Shown here: piece after piece, positions 1 through 13,200 of the stretch
Numbering within the stretch: the stretch's first letter is position 1
How the letters are laid out: each line of letters opens with the position of its first letter
Assembly: GCA_034620365.1 (NCBI GenBank)
Contig: JAQGEQ010000192.1
Coordinates: 3,715,001-3,779,000, forward strand
From: Pegea sp. RAD2-039
Taxonomy: Eukaryota > Chordata > Thaliacea > Salpida > Salpidae
Direction: 5' to 3'
Length of the DNA stretch: 64,000 bases
Translations under genes and position numbers: made by a program
Notes under the pieces: generated by a model
The model's database searches: none
What the model saw: only the letters and a program-made list of their open reading frames with translations
What the model was told of the DNA's origin: nothing

Positions 1-3000
1 AGATGAAATTCTATTTTTCGTAGGTCTTTATATGAATCAACAAAATAGGAATGCTCTTCGACAGGCTGAGACACATATAATGAGGTATCTTTTTCACTTC
101 TTCGTGAAATTCCCAGGTGATAGAAAATCATATCTTGGTCTTTAAAGCTCTAAAAACTCATATAAATGAATGTTTTAGATTTTATATTCAAACTCTTTAA
201 GTTGTAAATTTAAGAATATTTGAAACTAATAAGACTTAAAAGCTATTTAATTATCTGCAGCTTTGAATCAACATTAAATTTAATAACTTCAAATCTTGAT
301 GTACCTCAATTGACTCTGTAATGTTGTCACTGGCCGGTCCATCAGTAATTATTACCATCATTTTCATTGCCTTTTCTCGGGCAAAATTGAATCCACTAGA
401 ATAAGCAGTGCGTAGAGCAGCGCCCAGATTTCGATTTGTATCAGGCACGTTAGAACCTTCTAAATATGTTCTGCAAAAAATAAATTATCGCTATGTGGTG
501 CTAGAGGTATTTTATTGTATTTTATAATCAATATTATATAAGTCGTATATTTAAATGAGTTTAAGGATACTATAAAGCTGTTAGATGTGCTACTTTATAA
601 TTTACTTAGTTTAACATTACTGATAATATGGTTAACTGTAGAACCATTGTTCTAACCAACAATAGACGAAAAAGTTTAAATTTACTGAACATTTTTATTT
701 AGAAATCCTTTTGATTCCACATTTTGAAAAGCTTTTAGAAATGTTTGATGTAAAATAAGATGAAAGTGCTTTCAAATAAATATTACATATCAAATAATGT
801 TATCATCAAAAAATTTATTTTAAATTTAATAATTTTCTAAAATATTATTTCTTATGGCGTAATTCGGTATTTCATCGTTTCGAGTGTTAAGAAAACTTTT
901 ATTAAATAAAAAAATCATATTAAGTTATCGAATTACAATAAACTTATAAGAACTCTGTAGATAGAAACATTATATTTATTTTGAATTAAAATGGAATGCT
1001 TATTTTGGTAATTTCTGGTAGTGAAGTATTTTCTATGTTACAGTTAACACTAATTATTATTAGAAATAAATAAGTTTAAAGCATCGCTTTATTCTTAAAT
1101 TATTGTAAAAATGTAATTGTAAAATTAAGTTTATTTATTCATCTTTTTTTTGCATCATTGTTACTCTTTTGTTTGTGTCTCAATATTGTTTTAGCTCTTT
1201 TAAAACAACTTTGTAAATGTGATAAATGTTTCACTGACCCAATATCTCGAATTTTCTCAAGAAGTTGCACTAAGTGATGGAAAGAATTAAACGGAATGTA
1301 ATAGTCATCATAATTTGAGTATAACAACACTCCAAGTCTTGTAGTCAATGGTCCAATGTGAAAAGATGAAACAAAAAACTCGAGAAAATTCTCAACCATA
1401 TCATTAAAACGCTCAAGGTTCATACTATAAAAATAATAAGGCAAATTTATGGAGATAATTATCAATTTATATAAAACTATAAATTATTAATTTATTATAA
1501 ATTGTCACTTTAACTAACATTAATTGTTTATAATTATTTATTTTGAAAAATATTTAGTTCTAGTAAATAGATAAGTTACTTACTTTGACATATCAATTAA
1601 AATTATGCCGTCAATTAAAAGACCTTCGCAAGACATATCAAGAACTAGGTTGATAGGTGGGGATTGCTCAGTTATCCCATGAGCTTGAATTGATACATTA
1701 TACTTAGTAGTATATAAGTGAGACAGGGTAAACTCAGGTGACCCTACAAAATGATAAAAACAATCACAGCATTTTTTTTCAGAAAGCTTTTACTACAAAC
1801 TCACGAGCACTTATTCGCTGATCATATGTAGTCACATGTTCACCCATGTTCATAGGCCTGTATTTTATAATATAACTAGAAATAAGATCGTCTTGAGGGT
1901 CCCATTTTACATTAACTCTGTTTTGAGAAGGCATTCCAACTTGAAATGTTGTGGGAGGCTTAATAGGAATTGAATCAAAATCTTCAATAAAATATACTTT
2001 TGTTAAATTGTGAATTTATTTAAGATAATAATAAAGGAATTTAAATTCAATAAATGTCTTACAAACCTTCAACAACTTTAGATATGATTTTAATTAGTTT
2101 ATTTTTCAGATGGCAGATTGAATTTGAAATTTCAGATTTCAAAATTTTCGACCAATCTTCAGTCAAAGTGTATAAGTCATCCTGGAATTTGTTTATAGAA
2201 AAATAAGACTTTAACATTACTTGCAATCAGTTCTAATTTATTGTTAGCTATTAGTTTAAAAACAAAACACAAACTTATTAAAGTGGAATTAATTGAACTG
2301 TATTTGGTAATAACATGAGAAGTGGTTACAAAAGTAGTAATTTACTTACTTAGAAGCAATCTTAAGCTTCAAACAAAACAATTTTTAATCTGAATGACTT
2401 TTGTAAAGATATTACTAAACTTAATAACTCACCACAAAAGCTGTACTATGGCCAATAGCTATAATTGAGGTAAATGATTTCAAACGCAAAACCCGTGCAG
2501 CCTGTCGGATATCCTCAGTTACACGAGATCCAAGGATAAAGATAACTATTTTTGCCACATTTTTTCTTGCTCCCCAAGGTGTCTTAGTACTGAGGAGTTC
2601 GCTGCTAGCGTATTGTAGGGCTCGTGCAGTTTGTTTTTCTCGGTATCTGAGGACACTTAATCGCTGAAACGCTACAAAAAGAAGGTATTAATTTTTGATG
2701 ATTTAAATCACTACAATAGTCATATGAGAAATAGGCTTAGTATTTTAAAGTTGTCGAAGACGTAGTACTACTAATAAATTTAAAATGTAATATTAAGATT
2801 TCAAAACAAAAGATTAATCTTCAAATTTGATGAGAATTCATTTCGTTTAGATTTTTTTTGAAAAACTGTATAAGGATCAACTGGAAATCTTGATGATGAT
2901 TAATAAAATATCAGATGAAAAATTTTGAAAATTTCATTATATATTTTAGGTATGATAAATACCTTCTTCTGTGAAATAGGTAATGATTTTGACAGTCTCA

Positions 3001-5675
3001 AGAAGTAAATCTTGAATTATTCACACTAAAACATCTAAGAAATTCTTGAGATATTATTTATTTGTTATTGCTTATCAAGCTGAAACTTCAGTAATATATA
3101 ACTTGCTTTCAATATTTTAAACAACTTTCCCATGTCAATGTAAATCGATGACTTCTAATAAGTATCAATTGGTCAAGCGTATGAATAAACATTTTCAGTA
3201 CAATACTTATCAATTTAACTTTTTATTCAACTAAAATTCTAAGGTCAACTATTAGTGCTTAGTTTAAGTTTGTTAATATAATCTTCAGCTGATTAAAAAA
3301 GATCAACACCAAAAGTTTTAACATGTGATCTCTTCAAAATCTTTTTCATCTATTAATTACTGTTAGAGACTGTTGCGGTACATAAAATGAAGCCTCAGAT
3401 GTACCTAAACAAATATCGATTTTTGGTAAGCAACTTGTTGCAGATAGTTTTCTTTTGTCTTATAAGCACCCTAAACCTTCAAACTATACAGTTATGAAAA
3501 GAAAATTTCAAAACTTTAGATTATTATATAAATAAACTATAAAAGTTTATCTTTAACCATTTAAAGTATTGAAAGGATTTAGATAAATATAAACGTTTTT
3601 TGATGTTTTAATATTGCTTTGAAAAATAAGAGGTTAAAAAAACATTAGTAGCTCAAGCGTAAGTCGGCTGAATAAATATTTTCAGTACAATACCTATCAA
3701 CTTAACTTTTTTATTTAACCAAAACCTCAAGGTCAGCTGTAACTATAGAGATTAGTTTAAACTTTTTAACACTTTATTCAATTACAAACCCTATACAAAA
3801 TCAACACTAAATACTATTTAATTTATGGTTTTTTGTTGTCTTATAAGCGCCCTCGGCCTTTAAACTAAATAATTATAAGTTACAATGATAAAAATTCCAG
3901 ATTAAAAACAAATAAACTATCAATGTTTATCTAAAGCACTTAAACAGTTTTTGATAAGTATACAATTGTTTTGATGTTTTAGAGTTCTTTAGAAATTCAC
4001 TGGGTTAAAAAAACAATTTTGTAGCTTTCCATGAAAATTTCAATAGTTTTCCCACAAAAGATAATTCATTGCAAAGAAACTTTAACAATTAGTTTAAAGA
4101 TTGAATAACAACTTTCTGTATATAGGTTTTTCAAGCTTTTTCAAATTGTCAATGAAAACAAACTTTATTGTTACGATTGTATATCAAAGCGAATTACTTA
4201 ATTTTGGAATTCTATGCAAGTATGTAATGAACAAATCCACAAACCTTTTGACAAAGCAAAACGTGTTTTATGCCTTCTAAATGAGAACTCATGTCCCTCA
4301 GTATTCAAGTTCATTAATGCTACTCGTATCTTAAAAATATTTAACTTGATTAGAAAACTTCAATAATTAGTTTTCAAACTTCACAGAGAAGGTATTTACA
4401 GTTTTTAATTAAAAACATAAAACCTACTTTGTTATCGTAGTCTACATCAAAACTGTTAGTTAAGTTTGATAAAAGACACTTTGTATCAACAAGATTTCGA
4501 TCAACTTGATTATTTCCATAAGAACGGTCAATAACAAAAAGAATGTCCAGCGGATAGCTCACCAACTCTGAGAAAATCTTTACTGTAAAGTTTCAATTTA
4601 AAGCGAAAATAACTTCTGCAAAAGCATAATTTGCTCAAATTGTTTAAATACTTAGATGAGGCTGGGAAAATACAATTGTTCAATTAACTGACAAATTGAC
4701 ACAGGTAAGTAATCTCAAATTAGTTTTATACTAGTATATTTCATTTAGATATAGCTTAATCGAATTCTAACTTCATCATCTTCATCTTTTTCAAATTAAA
4801 ACAGAAAGATAATTTTCAGTGAGTTTAAAATTTAGTTATATTTTCAGTAAATGTGTGAGAGGTGCTTATAATAGATGAAAGTGTGATTTTAATTTTAATG
4901 CTTGATATCAACTGAGCTTATAAAAGAATTAAACAGTATAAATTTTTCTTTCAAGAAACTAAACTGTTATTAAGGTTGTCCTGTATGACAAAAAATGAAC
5001 TTTTATGTGTTATTTTATAAACCACACAAGAAAGAAACTGAAAACACATACATATAAACAATTGACTGAGAATGATGATGATCAATTATTGAAATCAACT
5101 GACATAATTTTAATGTCTCAAATACATTTGAAAATTTTCATGATTGAAATTAAAAATAAACTTACCTGAATCTTCTACTTGAGGCAAAGAAGCTACATCT
5201 TCCGCAGTTTTTGTTTCTAGAAGTAAATTTTCTTAATTAGCAGTCTTTCAGTTTTTTATTTTAATCTAGTTTCTTGATAATGAAAGTCAATATCATTTTT
5301 GTTTAAAAATATTGCTGTACTTCTGTTTAAGCTGCTTTTATATTAAAAGACACATAGTGAACATTTTATATAATTTTTTGTTCATATGTTAAGTATAATA
5401 AAAATTCATTAATAAAGAGAATGATTATTAAGAAGAATTTTAAACTTTCCTTTATATAAAATAAATAAAATATTTAGTAATATACTGACTACAGAAACTT
5501 ATAATAGACAAATGACTCGAAAAAGTTTCAAGTTTTACTGATTCTTACCTGTATGTGGATTTCCCACAGAGTGTATTGTATAATAATTTGAATGTATAAA
5601 TTGATTAATACTACTGGTGATGGAAAACAAGTTTACTAACAGTAAAAATGTTAAAACAAACAGTTGATTTTTCAT
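1..5675 (-). CDS. Gene A: secreted vWA-FN3-vWA protein (3' end outside window)
   Basis: Eleven exons are visible (minus strand, high to low): 5675-5549, 5216-5166, 4582-4428, 4329-4245, 2671-2433, 2181-2067, 1981-1805, 1743-1584, 1424-1239, 470-305 and 149 to the window edge. All junctions have GT..AG ends and phases fit (1,1,0,1,0,1,1,2,2,0). The start is the ATG at 5675, opening a signal peptide (MKNQLFVLTFLLLVNLFSIT). A short linker precedes vWA-1 (LDILFVIDRSYG ... IVIFILGSR ... IIAIGH). A FN3 domain follows (PPTTFQVG ... VNVKWDPQDDLISSYIIKY ... YNVSIQAHG), then vWA-2 (GIILIDMS ... LGVLLYSN ... NLGAALRTAY ... MVIITDGPASD ... HSYFVDSYKDLRKI), which is still open at base 1. About 537 codons lie in the window. 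vWA/FN3 proteins are usually extracellular matrix or adhesion components; this role is inferred. The MIDAS motif is incomplete in both vWA domains, though vWA-2 keeps the ITDG aspartate. It is a tandem paralogue of gene D. Confidence 0.88.
3172..4030. repeat. Diverged tandem duplication inside a gene A intron
   Basis: Within the intron between the exons ending at 4245 and starting at 2671, two adjacent blocks align over their length. Unit 1 is about 3172-3651 and unit 2 about 3652-4030. Shared landmarks in the same order are tcaagcgta, ttttcagtacaatac, tgtcttataagc, a block reading ttgatgtttta, and a closing ttaaaaaaaca. The copies differ by many substitutions and small indels, so the duplication is old. 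No reading frame or known element family is visible in it. Boundaries are approximate. Confidence 0.6.
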
Positions 5676-8600
5676 CTCGTTTATTTAAAATATCTAAACA
5701 GCCAATAAGTTATTATAAATTTTCATCAAAAGATTTAAACAAACCAAATTAACTTTCAAAAATCAACAAAATAATTTCTGCTTTTCTAGATTTTTTTCTG
5801 GATTTTATAAGTGATGCTCATTCTTTAAAGAGCACTAAGCTTCTACAACTTGTAGAATAAATAATTACGCTACCTTTGGCAATCCCAATCTAAGTCAACC
5901 GTGAAACTAGTCAGTACTAACTTAGTTCAACTGTTTTACATCTTTCAATATCTATCAAATTAACAAACTTTTGTCTTTAAATATGAAAAATATTCCGTAA
6001 GGAAATTTCTTTTTTTGATATTTGAGAAACTTCTACCTTTCAATGTCTTCTCATTCTAACAAGTACATGAACACTTCACAGTGGTATCGTTTGTGCCAAA
6101 CAAACTTTTCTTAGTCAAGCAGTGAGGCTAACAGTGCTCTTCCTCAATTGAAGAAAAGATTCTTTCCCGCGGGAAAAATTTTAGACATAATTAAATCTCT
6201 CTAGAATCATTCAAGTGAATAATTTTAGGGACGTAAGCTCAAACTGTTACAGTAAGAATCCTGGCAAAAGACTTGATTATACGAGAAATTTACAATAAAT
6301 AATTTTACTAGAGCTAGACCTTTTTAGTTTTACTGAAATCTGTATTTGAGAATTTTCTATATTATATCGGAATTGTATGATAAAAACTCCCATGAATTAC
6401 CATTTTAACTTCAATAAATTGCTTTTCTGGTCTTTTTGAAAACTCTTTTATTATATGACTCTAATTTTCACTTTAAAAAATCTTCGTAACTTTTCTGTTG
6501 TGTGCTAGTTACTTGTAATTACATATACTTAAACCTTTTTTTATTCTCTACAGATAAATTTCTTGAACAAAGTTTAAACCTTATATCAATTGAAGTGCTT
6601 TGCTGTACACCAATAGAAATCTTTAAATCTCAAACACTTTTGACTGTCTTCATAGGATCAAAATCTAGGAGAAATATTTTTAACAATCATTACTTAATGT
6701 CATTAAACTCAAATTATGAACATTTATTTAGAAAATGTAGCATCTTTTTTTTAAAGAAAATCTTTATGGAATCGAACTTATCTTTTACTAATCTTAATAC
6801 TTAGGATTTTATGATCAATCAATATCACTAGAGAGATTCTAATTCGAAGTAAGTTTGTTTCAGTCTCTTATATTTAAATGTATGTTTTTATCATACCTTA
6901 AGGTTCATAGTTTCTTGAAGTAATGCAAACTATATTGTAAGTTATGTGCGTTAATTGATAATGTTCACTAATTTCAGTCTCTAAGATTTTTTTGAAATTC
7001 TTTTTTTCATTGTTGAAGCTAAACAGTTATAATTACAAAAAATTTAAATGGCATTATTTATTTCATAATTTAAGAATAAAATAATCAAACATTATAGATT
7101 CAAATCTTTTTGTTTGCTTACAAAAGCGGAGTCATGATTACAACGAATAATAAACCATTTTTGTAATGATGTAATTTTTGTAATTTTATCTTTCTTCAAA
7201 AGATTAGAAATAGCTACAAAAAAGAAAAATATATTCTGAAAACAAAGCAACATTATACAAAACAAATAATGCATGTATTCACAATCTACCTTTACGTCAA
7301 CATCTGTAAAAAGCTTTATGGAAATAAATTATTGAAGTAGCATTTAGAAAGGCAGCAAAAATACTCTCTTCTTTACTTGAGTATTAATCTTTTTAAGATC
7401 AAAGTTATGATTTTTTATTATATTATAATTGAAACACTGCATATTAAACTTTACAAAATCAATATTTGTTATAGATACATTCCTAACAATTTGATACAAA
7501 TTTAAATAATATTCAACCGCAGTAATAACGAAATTAGTAAATATAAATTAATCGTATTGATTGAATCAGTTTTCAAAAAAGTTATTTTTTTAAATACATT
7601 AATACTTGCTGATATTATACTTGTACAAATAAAAAATAAGTATTTAGTACAACAAGTTTTTTATCGTTTCATATTCATTCTACTAAGCACTTTTAAAAAT
7701 ACTTTAAAAAGACTTTTCTAAAAGTTAAAATAAAAATCTAATATCTTATTTGCCATTTGTTATTTAACATCTATTTTAGGAAGTTGTAAAATAATCTAAG
7801 ACTCATAAGAAAAATAAAAAAGCTTTTCAAGTGGTATGTAATACAAAACTAATTTAATTGGAAATTTAACTATTTGAATACCTTTTTAGGGAATTTTTGA
7901 AATATTTATGAGCACTCCTTTTGAAAGTATATAGCTGATTACTTTAGAACGATAGAGATAGTATCGAATGTAAATCTGTGATAGTCTAAGTTAGTTTATT
8001 TATACTGCATAAGTTTATCATCGAAAATTGCTTTCAATAAGCTCAGATTTTGCATAAGTGAGCAAAAGACATAAATTTGAATATTTTGAATCCTAATGAT
8101 TACAATTTTTATTAAATTAAAGATGACTAGAAACGAAAATACTTCTAGCCCTGATTACAGTGTTAAAAATTGATCAAACTATTATAATTATTGGTTTATG
8201 ATTTACGTTAAAGATTCTATAGAATGTAGCTTTAAATTATTCTTTAATCTCTTGTCAGTTTGAATTAAACTTTAATGCAATCAAAAATTTTTAAGAGCGC
8301 AAGTAAAGATTTATGATGTTTTTACCAGGAAACAGATTGTTGGCTCAAAAAACTAATTCAACTTGTATACCTAAACTTAAGATATAGTTTGTGCAATACT
8401 AAATCTTGTTACAACTTATTAACATCTTGATTGATTAACAATTGTTTTCTTATTACTAGTAAGAAGCATAAAATGTTACAAGTAAAAATTATTAGATTAC
8501 AGTTTACAATCGTCTTGTGACATCAAAACTGATGAAAAAGTATCAATTGAAGTTGAAATGTTTAGTAACCCTATAAGACCTTTACAGAAAACTTAAACTT

Positions 8601-9126
8601 CTTTTTTGAGCATTGTCTTTCAATTACTATAATATATTATAGAGAATATGATTATTTAACCCGGAAAGCTGTAATATAAGCTCATGTTGAGAGTATCACG
8701 TGAAAGATTTTTTGCAGTATGTATTCTTAGTTATTTTCTACAATACTTAGACTTACAGCTCAAAATTTTGTACAAGTTTAAGTAATACCACACTTTTTAA
8801 TCTTTTAATGAAACAGATTAATGTTTTAATAGCAGTAAACGACCTTATAAAACTATAAATATGTTTACAAAAAAGGTAAGTTCTCAAATAAAGTAAAAGG
8901 TTAAAGTTATCAAATGAGCTTGTTCAATTGCTTAAAATTATCAGAATCTCTGCTTTCAAAAAAAATGAAAGTTGAAGTTAATCGAAGCCTTTATCTTTGT
9001 AGAAATTAATCTTTTATGAAATCATGATATAATATTGAGGACATTATATATATTATTTAACTGAACCTATTTTAATGAACATATGTTATTTGAAATAATT
9101 AAAAAAGTTTTTGATGTAGAGCTCAC
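5676..9126. other. Intergenic / possible long intron, A+T-rich
   Basis: This lies between the gene A start and the orphan FN3 module. I see no exon with domain similarity on either strand. Open frames here (for example plus 6502-6804 and minus 7092-7274) look like chance A+T-rich frames. The only notable feature is the palindrome at 6163-6176 within a less A+T-rich patch (about 6060-6240). If the module at 9127-10280 splices to gene A exon 2, most of this would be intron. Confidence 0.5.
6163..6176. promoter_or_regulatory. Perfect 14-bp palindrome matching E2F/DP consensus
   Basis: The sequence tttcccgcgggaaa is its own reverse complement and contains TTTCCCGC on both strands, the classical E2F/DP binding motif. 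It lies about 490 bp upstream of the gene A start codon, in one of the few G+C-richer patches of the region. Use as a promoter element is inferred from position and motif only. Confidence 0.35.
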
Positions 9127-10280
9127 CAAGTAGAAATGATTTGATCTCATAAGGATATGTATTTGATCTAACTTCTAAAATGTACTTTTCACCCGGAATG
9201 ATCCCTTCTAAGGTATGCTCAAGATCATTCAGATCGTCTTCTTCAATTATTATTTTCCTGGTTATAATATTATTATTATATTAATATTATCAATTATAAA
9301 AAGATTTATAATTCATCTTAAAGAACGAAATCTAGTTTACTTCAACGAATTAGAAAATTCTCTTTTGGCTTCATTCATTCCATAACCTTGAGCTCCACTA
9401 TAAGATTTCCAGAAATATCGAACATTTCGTTTCAAAAGTCTTTTTGTTTTCTCCATTTCCTTGCCTTGAGCTAAAAGTTATAAGAAATACATCCAAAGTA
9501 AAAAAGCGTTGATAAATTGGAAAATATTTATAGTTTACTATTAGTAAAATGGATATTTCCTATATATAAATAAATATCAAAAATAGATTTGAACTACATT
9601 GGTTTTTATTTCCTTAAAATATATTTTGAAAGTTGTAGTCAAAAACAAACTTATTTTACTTTTCAAAACTCAACAACAGCTTATAGATAATATTAATTGT
9701 ATTTTTCGGAAGTTAAGCTTGGTATAATTTTCAAAATTTCGACTAAAATCCAAAAAAAGAAATGATCAAATAAATTGAAGCCAGCAAATAATTTCCTGAG
9801 TATTTTTTCAGCTTTATATTAAACAGTAAGAATTAAAAAACAAATAAAAATATAAAATAATTTTTATTTAAATCGTGTAATAAACTGTGATCACGGCAAG
9901 TTTGGTTTCGGATTTCACGATCAGGGAAGTAGTTGTTATTAAATACCTCATTTAATTGCTATGCATTCGAATAATCTTTTGGCATAGGATATTTTATCAC
10001 AAAAATAGAAAACTTATCAATTACATTGACAAAAACAAGAAACTGTAAGTTTTAGTGGCTTAGATTACACTTCATATGTTAATAAGGTTGTTGATTTCAA
10101 CTTTTTCTCAGTGTTAGTATTTGGTTAGTTTTCCTAATTTAATCAAATAAGTAAGATGCAAAGTTAGTCTGATGAAATCGAACTTAATTCATACTTACTT
10201 GTGCTTGAAGAAATTTCCAGTATTAATATACCACAGAAAAATATCAAACCAAAACTGAATAACTTTGAGCTATATAACAT
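9127..10280 (-). CDS. Orphan signal-peptide + FN3 module (short gene or alternative 5' end of gene A)
   Basis: Three exons with matching phases: 10280-10199, 9470-9341 and 9257-9127. The ATG at 10280 opens a clear signal peptide (MLYSSKLFSFGLIFFCGILI). The second exon gives a basic stretch (KEMEKTKRLLKRNVRYFW). The third carries the second half of an FN3 domain (HTLEGIIPGEKYILEVRS, the usual L.PG..Y...V strands). The last exon ends in phase 1 with donor CTTG|GTGAGC, and I found no exon after it before gene A begins. That phase matches gene A exon 2 (acceptor at 5217), whose first codon needs exactly one base and would become GAA. The module could therefore be an alternative first part of gene A, with an intron of about 3.9 kb, or a truncated gene copy. 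The signal peptide and splice structure are well supported; the 3' connection is inference. Confidence 0.7.
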
Positions 10281-13200
10281 TTTTAATTTATCAAAATAAA
10301 AAAGAAATACAAAAAACTAAAAAAAAAATAGTATTTTAAGAATTATAATTTAAATAGTTGTAATTATCTAAAATAAAATTATATATTGTTAATTTTGCTA
10401 AATCCTGAAAGTTTTAAAGAAAAAAGATAAAAGTTAAAAAACCATAATTCATAAGGATGCTTTTATCCTATGTAATATGCTAGTTTAATAAAATAAACAA
10501 CCTTTTGTTTTTATAAGTTTTTAGTTCTACTTTAAACAATATACTTAATATCTAAAGTTTTTAAGATTCTTTTTGCTAAGTGATACCAAAACTAAATATA
10601 AACAAAAAACCAAACCAAAACAAATTGAGTTTACTTTTTTTAGCTAACTCAGTAATTCTTACTAAAAGTCAAACATTAATGTTTAGATAGCTAGTAAAAG
10701 TCTGATGAGCAAGCTTCTGCATAATTGTATGAAAGCGTGTTGTTATGCTTCAATGCGCAGCGTGTAGTGTCAGCGATTTTCAATATGTGACTGCCATAGT
10801 AATTTTGAGTTTGGCACAGAAAACAAACTTAGTATGAAAATTCATTCAACTTTTTGCCTTCTGTCTGTCTGATCAATCAACCATAGTTCATACTCAAGCG
10901 AATATATAGTAAAAACAATAGAATAAATCAAAATACAAAAATATCGAAACAACGATAGTATAGACGCAATGTGACAAAAATGTTGAAAACGGTTTTCTTT
11001 TCTAACCAAATTATTTAACTTAAAGAAATTTTTCATAAAATAAAATTATTTAAAAATCTATAAAATTATGTCTAGCCCTAAAAATTTAAAATAAATCTAA
11101 AAAGTCATTTGGTTCTAACATAAACTACTACAAAGCTTTTTGTAATTGCAAAATGTTTGTTTAATTTTAAAATCTCGAAGAGTTAATTGAGAGTTAAAAT
11201 CAGTGATAATGGATTGATAAAAGATATAGCATGTCACCAGAATTTCTTAATAAAAGCCAAGCATATCTATTACTCCACTTCAATTTAGTGTTCTTGTTTC
11301 TGTAAACTTTCACAAATGTTATTAGGCATTTTTAACACACGTCAAACTGTTTAGATGTTAAGTCACTTAACTGTAAATAATAACTCGCTTTAAAAAGCTC
11401 TAAAAGTAGTTTATCTAATTTAAATTCTGATGTTATTTCATTGACAAAAAGAATTTTTTCAATAAACTTCTTCAAAATTGTCTAGCATGATACATTAAGA
11501 AAAAAAAAATGAAGCGTAAAACTGTGATGAATTCATTGTTGCTGATCAAAACAAATTGAGTTGCTGAATAAGTTTATAAAATTTAGTTTTGAATATCTGC
11601 TAAGAATAGATTTTACAGCTGTATCCGCAAATACTCTTTATATAGTGAAGATAAGACACATTTCTGCAGAAAAACTAATTTTAAACCTTATGAGTAACCA
11701 ACTTAAAAATAATTATAAATGATTTCTTCCATATCTAAGATTAAATTACTTCAAATAACTTTCCTTAATATTAGAGTTTTATTTTTTTTCAAGAAATGAT
11801 TTTAGTAAAAAAAATCTACAGATAAAGACTATTCAAACTTACTGAGTCATAAAAAAATTGCATGCAAAACACAACTAACTTTCAAAAGTTTTTTACAATT
11901 GAGGTTTTTATATTAAATAGTGTTAAAATATATTCATCAAACTAATTTTTATGTACGTTAACAAATTTTTTAAATACATAATTATTTTTGAAAAAATCAT
12001 ATACAGTAATTTTAATTAAAAGAACTTTCGTAGACTAATAAAATAAATTTTCAAATTTCAGTTTTTTATCAATCACTTGAAGCAAAAGACAGAGATTTAA
12101 AATTATAAGGCTATTAACAAATTTAATCATAATTGTTCTTCTTTATATTGTCTCCAGTTTGTAAAAGAAATCTCTGCTATATGTTACTATGATTGACTTA
12201 TATTTATATGATCTTTATTAAATACAAGCTTCAAGTTTATCAACAAGCTTAAATTTATTAAAATAATTTGATTCAAAATTTCATTTCACCAAACAAACTG
12301 GTACTATGTACAGGAAAAACAAAAGTATACAAAAAAAACCTAAACCATAACATCAGGTTTAGCTAAAAAGTTTAAATGCAATTAGTTTTAATTTAATTTT
12401 TCTGCAGTGATTAAATAGCAATTAGTTTAACTTAAACTGAAAAATTAAACTGTTAGAACTATGAAGCCTAATGCAGGGCATAAAAGCCACAAAATAATTG
12501 CACTTTGCTAAAACCACTTCTGCTAGTCATAAAGTAATCATGAAATTGACTTTCTCTCAACCTCAACTAAATAAAGCTAGAAATGGCAGCCATTTGTCAA
12601 CTTGCTATTCCCTTTACGTCAACCCACTTGAAGACTACCTTTCCGGTAGCTACTAGATATCTTTACAGATTTAATTGCTGACAACAAAAAGTAATTGAAA
12701 AATATGCTTATTTACCAGCAAGTATTCTTGTATATAGGTGTATCAAGCGCTTGCTAATATTTTAGAAGCAAACCTTCAGCAATGCTTTTGTCAACTTTTA
12801 AACATTTAAGAAGTAAATTAATAATTTTCAAAACATAAAAAACTGGAGAAACAATAATTAAGGCGAGTTATAAATTGTAGGAAAATTGACTTAACCTCAC
12901 TCCAGAAAGCTCTTAAACACACTTATACAGCATTTCTTACTGCATTTGTAAAACACTCTTGTTTTAAACCCATCAAAGCTACTTTTCTTTCTAGTTTGTT
13001 GGATAAATCAAACCTAAATTCAGTTATTTCTAATTTTCTGCCCATTTTCAATATTACAAAAGATTTGAATAAATCAAATACAAACAAAGACACTAAGTAA
13101 GACTAATCTCACTTAGTGTTAATAGCTTTTTTACTACTAGTAAACAAACAGCTATATGCAATACAAAAGAGTTTAATTGTCCTAAAAAAGAGTATATTAA

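Noticed and set aside
6502-6804. 100-codon plus-strand open frame
   Set aside because: No recognisable domain, low-complexity A+T-driven composition, and it lies alone on the strand opposite all supported genes. An acceptor-like tract precedes it, but no partner exon was found.
7092-7274. Minus-strand frame with a hydrophobic start resembling a signal peptide
   Set aside because: The remainder is not FN3 or vWA-like, and no phase-compatible exons flank it.
10842-11036. Minus-strand 64-codon frame upstream of the start at 10280
   Set aside because: No domain and no splice support; composition is typical of chance frames in this DNA.
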